From: Hafnia alvei
GTDB lineage: Bacteria; Pseudomonadota; Gammaproteobacteria; Enterobacterales; Enterobacteriaceae
Direction: 5' to 3'
NCBI RefSeq assembly: GCF_034424155.1
Contig: NZ_CP139992.1
Span: 3,116,012 to 3,180,011, forward strand
DNA: 64,000 nt
Numbering within the stretch: position 1 is the first letter of the stretch; the number at the start of each line of letters is the position of its first letter. A program made the position numbers and the translations under genes. The notes beneath the pieces were generated by a model. It did not search any database, was not told where the DNA came from, and saw only the letters and a program-made list of their open reading frames with translations. Shown one piece after another: positions 59,385-64,000 of the stretch.

Positions 59385-60014
59385 TTAAAACCCATTCTTA
59401 ATCCCTTTCATATCAGGCAGCTTATGCGCTATCCCTTTATGGCAGTCGATACAGGTTTTTCCGTCCTGAATGGCTTGGTCGTGCATTTTTCCTGCTACGG
59501 TTTTCTGTGCCGTGAAATCCATGTATTCAAAGTTGTGGCAGTTACGACACTCCTGAGAATCATTGGCTTTCATACGTGCCCATTCATTTTCAGCCATCAC
59601 TAACCGGTGTGCTTCAAACTTTTGCGGCGTATCAATCAAGCCAAAAGCTTTAGCGTACAGCTCTTTACTGGCTTTGATTTTACGTACAATTTTAGGCACC
59701 CACTCATGTGGAACATGACAATCTGGGCAGGTTGCACGCACACCGCTGCGATTGGTGTAGTGAACGGTATCCATATATTCCTGATACACGTTGTCGCGCA
59801 TTTCATGGCAGCTGATACAGAACTTTTCCGTATTCGCCATTTCCATACCGGTATTGAAACCGCCCCAGAAAATAATCCCGGCGACAAAACCCAGCAGCAA
59901 CAGTGTGCCTAAAGCCAAACGGCTTGGACGGCGCCACCATTGCCACACGCGGCGAATCATGCCCGGTTTTTTCTGCTCGGTTGGCTTGTTGTCTACTTCT
60001 TTATTATCCAGCAT
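59385..60014 (-). CDS. napC: Tetraheme cytochrome NapC
   Basis: 209 residues. One N-terminal membrane anchor (about 33-53) and four CXXCH haem sites (CISCH, CPDCH, CRNCH, CIDCH). NapC/NirT family: takes electrons from quinol and passes them to NapB-NapA. Last gene of the nap operon; no ccm genes follow within the window. Confidence 0.95.
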   Translation of the reverse strand: MLDNKEVDNKPTEQKKPGMIRRVWQWWRRPSRLALGTLLLLGFVAGIIFWGGFNTGMEMANTEKFCISCHEMRDNVYQEYMDTVHYTNRSGVRATCPDCHVPHEWVPKIVRKIKASKELYAKAFGLIDTPQKFEAHRLVMAENEWARMKANDSQECRNCHNFEYMDFTAQKTVAGKMHDQAIQDGKTCIDCHKGIAHKLPDMKGIKNGF

Positions 60015-60025
60015 AGCGGCTCCTG

Positions 60026-60487
60026 TTACTGCCCAAAGCCCGGTGCGGCCTGGAAGCTATTACCTACAATCGGTGGTGCATCACTTTGCGGTACGTGGCA
60101 TTGCAGGCAGAAGTAACGGCGTGGCGCAACTTCTCCCAACACTTTGCCGTTAGCATCCATAAAGTGAGTTGGGCTAATGCGCGGCGCACCGGTGGTACGG
60201 TAATGTTCAACGCCGTGGCATTGCAGGCAGCGGTTGGTATTTTTGCTAATCTGATAGCCATCTACGCTATGCGGGATCATCGGCGGCTGATTGACATAGT
60301 TCAGCGCCATACGCTCTTGCTGCTTAGGCATTTTAATCTGCCCTTCTGCCGTTCCCGAAACTTCCGGTGATTGGCTCAAATCGACGTCGCTGGCCGCATA
60401 TACAGCGCCAGCCACAGACAATGACAGCACGACGGCCTGTAACATTGCCCAAAGCGAAGCGTGCTTTTTCAGGACATTGCTCTTCAT
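60026..60487 (-). CDS. napB: Diheme cytochrome NapB, small subunit of periplasmic nitrate reductase
   Basis: 153 residues. Signal peptide about 1-32, two CXXCH sites ([19 protein letters not shown]) and the [13 protein letters not shown] segment of NapB. Overlaps napH by 4 bp. Confidence 0.95.
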   Translation of the reverse strand: MKSNVLKKHASLWAMLQAVVLSLSVAGAVYAASDVDLSQSPEVSGTAEGQIKMPKQQERMALNYVNQPPMIPHSVDGYQISKNTNRCLQCHGVEHYRTTGAPRISPTHFMDANGKVLGEVAPRRYFCLQCHVPQSDAPPIVGNSFQAAPGFGQ

Positions 60488-61353
60488 TCTTTAGCTCCCG
60501 AACGATGAAATCGGTTCTTAAATTCGAATACGTGCTCGGCACACACATCCATGCAACGCCCGCAGCTGATGCAATCTTTGCTCAGTACCAGCGGGCTATG
60601 ATCGTTATTTAATACAGGCTCACGTAACACCTGAGACTCTGGACAAACGTGAAAACAGTCCATACAGCGCGTGCATTTCTCTCGATGTTCAGCGCTAACA
60701 CGGATAACCGCTTTAGTGCCAATCACGCCATACAGCGCGCCCATCGGGCAAATATGACCACACCAACCATGCTCCGTCACCAGCAGGTCAAACAGGAACA
60801 CCGCAAGAATCAGCCAAAGGCCACCAAAAGCGCCGAAAATCAGGCTACGTCCAAGCAGCGCCACCGGATTCAACCATTCCCACAGCAAGGTGCCACTGAT
60901 GGCACTTCCTGCCAGCACCGCCAGCAAAATGCCATAGCGTAGGCTTCGTGGCAGTGAGGCTGATTGGCGGATATTCAGCTTACGCCGCATCCACGCCGCG
61001 AGATCAGTGACCGGATTTAACGGACAAACCCATGCACAGAACGCGCGGCTGGCTATCAGGGAATAAGCCACCACAATGACCAATGTTCCAGCCAAGGCCG
61101 TGAGCGCAGGCCAATGCCCCGCAAACACGCTTTCCAACATCATTAATGGATCGGTCAAAGGAACGGTTTCAAGCAGTAAACTGCCGCTGTAGTTTCCTTT
61201 TAAAATCCAAATTCCCCACCACGGCCCTGATAAAAACATCATCAAAACCGCCAGTTGGCTTAAACGGCGTAACAGCAGCCAGCGATGGCTGCGGATAATA
61301 CCGTGACGTTGGCGTGCTTCAAGACCGGCCTGATTTGCACTGTTCGCCATCAT
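60484..61353 (-). CDS. napH: Quinol dehydrogenase membrane protein NapH
   Basis: 289 residues (E. coli 287). Four membrane segments; cytoplasmic CxxxCP pairs ([17 protein letters not shown]) and two C-terminal 4Fe-4S motifs ([23 protein letters not shown]). With NapG it feeds electrons from ubiquinol to NapC/NapB. Confidence 0.95.
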   Translation of the reverse strand: MMANSANQAGLEARQRHGIIRSHRWLLLRRLSQLAVLMMFLSGPWWGIWILKGNYSGSLLLETVPLTDPLMMLESVFAGHWPALTALAGTLVIVVAYSLIASRAFCAWVCPLNPVTDLAAWMRRKLNIRQSASLPRSLRYGILLAVLAGSAISGTLLWEWLNPVALLGRSLIFGAFGGLWLILAVFLFDLLVTEHGWCGHICPMGALYGVIGTKAVIRVSAEHREKCTRCMDCFHVCPESQVLREPVLNNDHSPLVLSKDCISCGRCMDVCAEHVFEFKNRFHRSGAKE

Positions 61354-62102
61354 TCACCTCCCTGCGGCATACGTGAAGGTAGCTGGGTGCCAGACGGAAC
61401 TAATGAGTGTCCAGCCTTCGCTTTCTCTTCCCATCCCAAACGGTAATGCTGCCCAAGCTCTCCGCGTGCAATCGAGAGAGGCAACACTTTGATCGCCGCC
61501 TCATCCAGTACGCAGGCTTGTTCGCATTTTCCGCAGCCGGTGCAAGCATCACTGTGAACCGTCGGCAAGAACTTCGCATGCACGCCGGTTCGCTCGTTGC
61601 GATGTAGCTCCAGCGTGATAGCTTTATCAATCGATGGGCAAACGCGATAACACACATCACAGCGTAAGCCTTGCCAATTCAGGCAATTCTCATGATCGAG
61701 CAGCACCGCCAATCCCATCCGCGCATCATCGATGTCGGTCAATTTGGGATCGAGCGCCGCGCTCGGACAAGCCACCACGCAAGGAATGTCTTCACACATT
61801 TCACAAGGCGTTTGTCTCGCAACAAAATAAGGGGTGCCTGCCGAAGAAGGCGACAAAAGCGTCGCTAACTTCAGCGTGTCGTAAGGACAAGCCTGAACAC
61901 ACTGCCCGCAGCGAATGCAGGCGCGCTCAAACTCACCGTCCGGCAAGGCTCCCGGTGGACGTAACGCTAGGCCATCACGCGCCTGTGATTGCTTTTGCTG
62001 CAATCCCAGAACCAACGCCAGCCCGGCTAACCCACCCGCACTGCGCACCGCATCGCGTAAAAAGCGACGGCGCGCAGGCCCTTTATCTCGTTGTTTCGTC
62101 AT
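61350..62102 (-). CDS. napG: Ferredoxin-type protein NapG
   Basis: 250 residues. Twin-arginine signal ([14 protein letters not shown], residues 12-25) and four 4Fe-4S clusters ([46 protein letters not shown]). Exported partner of NapH. Overlaps napH by 4 bp. A few residues longer at both ends than E. coli NapG (231). Confidence 0.95.
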   Translation of the reverse strand: MTKQRDKGPARRRFLRDAVRSAGGLAGLALVLGLQQKQSQARDGLALRPPGALPDGEFERACIRCGQCVQACPYDTLKLATLLSPSSAGTPYFVARQTPCEMCEDIPCVVACPSAALDPKLTDIDDARMGLAVLLDHENCLNWQGLRCDVCYRVCPSIDKAITLELHRNERTGVHAKFLPTVHSDACTGCGKCEQACVLDEAAIKVLPLSIARGELGQHYRLGWEEKAKAGHSLVPSGTQLPSRMPQGGE

Positions 62103-62123
62103 CAGGTAACGCTCCTTGCCTGA

Positions 62124-64000
62124 TTAGGCAGTCACCTTTTCAACTTTTACCGCACATTTTTTGAAGTCAGTTTCTTTAGACAGCGGATCGGTTGCATCCA
62201 GCGTCAGGTTATTCACCAACTGAGCGGCATCGAAGAACGGCATATAAACCAGTCCTTGCGGCACACGGTTACGACCACGGGTTTCAACAATAGAAACCAG
62301 TTCGCCACGGCGAGAAATCACCTTCACTTTATCGCCACGACGCAGGCCGCGTTGTTTCGCATCCAAAGGATGAATAAACAGCACCGCTTCAGGGAACGCA
62401 CGGTGCAGTTCAGGCACACGGCGCGTCATCGAACCGGTATGCCAATGCTCCAGCACGCGACCGGTAGAGAGCCACAGGTCGAATTCTTTATCTGGCACTT
62501 CAGCCGCTGGCTCAAATGGCAGTGCGAAAATTACCGCTTTGCCGTCTGGTTTGCCGTAGAAACGCACGCTTTCGCCTGCTTTAACAAACGGGTCAAACCC
62601 TTCGCGATAGCGCCACAGGGTTTCTTTGCCGTTCACCACTGGCCAGCGGATACCGCGCGCTTTGTGATATTCATCGAACGGAGCCAAATCGTGACCATGA
62701 CCACGGCCAAATGAGGCGTACTCTTCAAACAACCCTTTCTGCACGTAGAACCCAAAATCACGCGATTCATCGTTCAATTGATCGGCAGGGATCTCTTCTA
62801 GCTTGAATTTGTTCACGTTGCCGTTGGCATAAAGCACATCAAACAACGTTTTACCCTTCAGCTCTGGCTTACTGTTGATCAGTTCCGCAGGCCAAACCTC
62901 TTCTACTTTGAAGCGTTTGGAGAACTCCATCATCTGCCACAGGTCAGATTTCGCCTCACCTGGTGCTTTTACCTGCTGATGCCAGAACTGAGTGCGGCGC
63001 TCGGCGTTACCATAAGCCCCCTCTTTTTCCACCCACATGGCAGTTGGCAGAATCAGGTCGGCGGCCAAAGCGCTGACGGTTGGGTACGGATCGGAGACCA
63101 CGATGAAGTTACGTGGATCACGCCAGCCCGGCATGCGGTCTGCGTTGATGTTTGGCCCAGCCTGCATGTTGTTGTTACACATCACCCAGTAAGCGTTGAG
63201 CGTGCCGTCTTTCAGCGCACGGTCTTGCGCCACGGCGTGCAGACCCACTTTTTCTGGAATGGTGCCCGCAGGCAGTTTCCAGGTATTTTCAGCGATCTGG
63301 CGATGCTTCTCGTTGGTCACTACCATGTCTGCCGGCAAGCGGTGGGAGAACGTCCCCACTTCACGCGCAGTACCACAGGCTGACGGCTGACCGGTCAGAG
63401 AGAATGGACCACAGCCCGGTTTGGAGATTTTGCCGGTCAACAGATGGATGTTGTAGCAGAGGTTATTCGCCCAAACACCGCGCGTGTGTTGGTTGAAGCC
63501 CATCGTCCAGTAGGAAACCACTTTGACTTTAGGATCGGCATACAGCTTAGCCAACGATTCCAGAGAATCCTTTGGCACACCGGTCATTTCAGCCGTTTTC
63601 TCCAGCGTGTACTCCGCCACGAATGCTTTGTAGTCTTCAAAGCTCATTGGCTCGGAGGCATCGCTGCCCGGATTTTTCGCGGCTTTTTCCAGCGGATCGG
63701 TTGGGCGTAAGCCGTAACCGATGTCTGTTGCGCCCTTACGAATATTCACGTGCTGCTTCATGAATTCCTGATCGACCGCATTATTCTGAATAATGTAGTT
63801 TGCGATGTAGTTCAGGATCACCAAGTCAGACTGCGGGGTGAAGATAATCGGGTTATCGGCCAGCTCAAAGCTGCGGTGTTCAAAGGTAGAAAGAACCGCC
63901 ACTTTGACATTTTGGTCGGTCAAACGACGGTTGGTAATGCGCGACCAGAGGATCGGGTGCATTTCCGCCATGTTTGAGCCCCACAGGACGAAAGCATCCG
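62124..64000 (-). CDS. napA: Periplasmic nitrate reductase catalytic subunit (5' end outside window)
   Basis: The C-terminal ~625 residues of NapA; the frame stays open to the edge (GWxx-type [14 protein letters not shown] at the edge). Molybdopterin-binding motifs seen include [20 protein letters not shown] at the end and NNNMQAGPN in the middle; the N-terminal 4Fe-4S and Tat signal lie outside. Bis-MGD enzyme reducing nitrate in the periplasm; depends on molybdate uptake by ModABC. NapD and NapF expected further right. Confidence 0.95.
   Translation of the reverse strand, partial: DAFVLWGSNMAEMHPILWSRITNRRLTDQNVKVAVLSTFEHRSFELADNPIIFTPQSDLVILNYIANYIIQNNAVDQEFMKQHVNIRKGATDIGYGLRPTDPLEKAAKNPGSDASEPMSFEDYKAFVAEYTLEKTAEMTGVPKDSLESLAKLYADPKVKVVSYWTMGFNQHTRGVWANNLCYNIHLLTGKISKPGCGPFSLTGQPSACGTAREVGTFSHRLPADMVVTNEKHRQIAENTWKLPAGTIPEKVGLHAVAQDRALKDGTLNAYWVMCNNNMQAGPNINADRMPGWRDPRNFIVVSDPYPTVSALAADLILPTAMWVEKEGAYGNAERRTQFWHQQVKAPGEAKSDLWQMMEFSKRFKVEEVWPAELINSKPELKGKTLFDVLYANGNVNKFKLEEIPADQLNDESRDFGFYVQKGLFEEYASFGRGHGHDLAPFDEYHKARGIRWPVVNGKETLWRYREGFDPFVKAGESVRFYGKPDGKAVIFALPFEPAAEVPDKEFDLWLSTGRVLEHWHTGSMTRRVPELHRAFPEAVLFIHPLDAKQRGLRRGDKVKVISRRGELVSIVETRGRNRVPQGLVYMPFFDAAQLVNNLTLDATDPLSKETDFKKCAVKVEKVTA

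Noticed and set aside
1-64000. tRNA, rRNA, insertion sequence or prophage genes
   Set aside because: Looked for cloverleaf ends, transposase and phage motifs; none recognised by eye in this window.

Overview
The window is chromosomal DNA of a member of the order Enterobacterales. The evidence is the set of enterobacterial loci and their operon order: murR/murQP, ybiT, leuE, eco, pbpG, yedI, dusC, eamA, divergent bioA/bioBFCD next to uvrB, ggt, ybhA, modABC/acrZ/modE/modF, galETKM and nap(A)GHBC. Proteins are close to E. coli K-12 in length and motifs, but the gene order is not that of E. coli. A Hafnia-like genus is my best guess; that is an impression, not something proven from the sequence.

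Layout. 1-5041: 3' part of a giant surface protein made of exact 300-bp (100-residue) Ig-like repeats, interrupted by an out-of-frame 130-bp deletion. 5127-8640: MurNAc recycling (murR divergent from murQ-murP). 8648-14388: clsC, leuE, a MarA/SoxS-type regulator, ecotin and ABC-F protein YbiT. 14441-20711: an amidohydrolase, monooxygenase-like and isochorismatase-like cluster with a divergent LysR gene, then another LysR gene and a divergent SDR dehydrogenase. 21060-28035: a chemoreceptor with a good FliA promoter, yedI, pbpG, tam, eamA, dusC. 28097-31380: a MocR regulator facing the remnant of a CMD/AhpD-like gene, then LysR and a KefF-like reductase. 31449-40831: a VF530-type gene, uvrB with LexA box, a HicA-like/HTH putative toxin-antitoxin pair, and the biotin genes around a BirA operator. 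41012-47160: ggt, a SWIM-SNF2 helicase, ybhA. 47228-47768: a compact locus that looks like an SOS-controlled type I toxin-antitoxin system. 47785-54216: modCBA, acrZ, modE, modF and a CPBP protease. 54291-58800: galETKM with two GalR-type operators. 58801-59384: structured intergenic DNA. 59385-64000: periplasmic nitrate reductase genes; napA runs off the end.

Functional links. ModABC imports molybdate, ModE represses the transporter (ModE box upstream of modA), and molybdenum is needed for NapA at the right end. BioA and BioBFCD are expressed divergently from one BirA-controlled region. MurP imports and phosphorylates MurNAc, MurQ removes the lactyl ether, and MurR probably represses both. 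Two LexA boxes (uvrB, and the small toxin at 47379) place a repair gene and a membrane peptide under DNA-damage control.

Most interesting for follow-up: the putative SOS-induced type I toxin-antitoxin locus at 47228-47768 (28-residue hydrophobic peptide, LexA box, Shine-Dalgarno-blocking hairpin, divergent ~90-nt RNA with a 19-nt antisense match to the toxin leader); the HicA-like/HTH pair at 34837-35629; the broken adhesin repeat; the degenerated MocR target; and the nested inverted repeat at 22774-22861.
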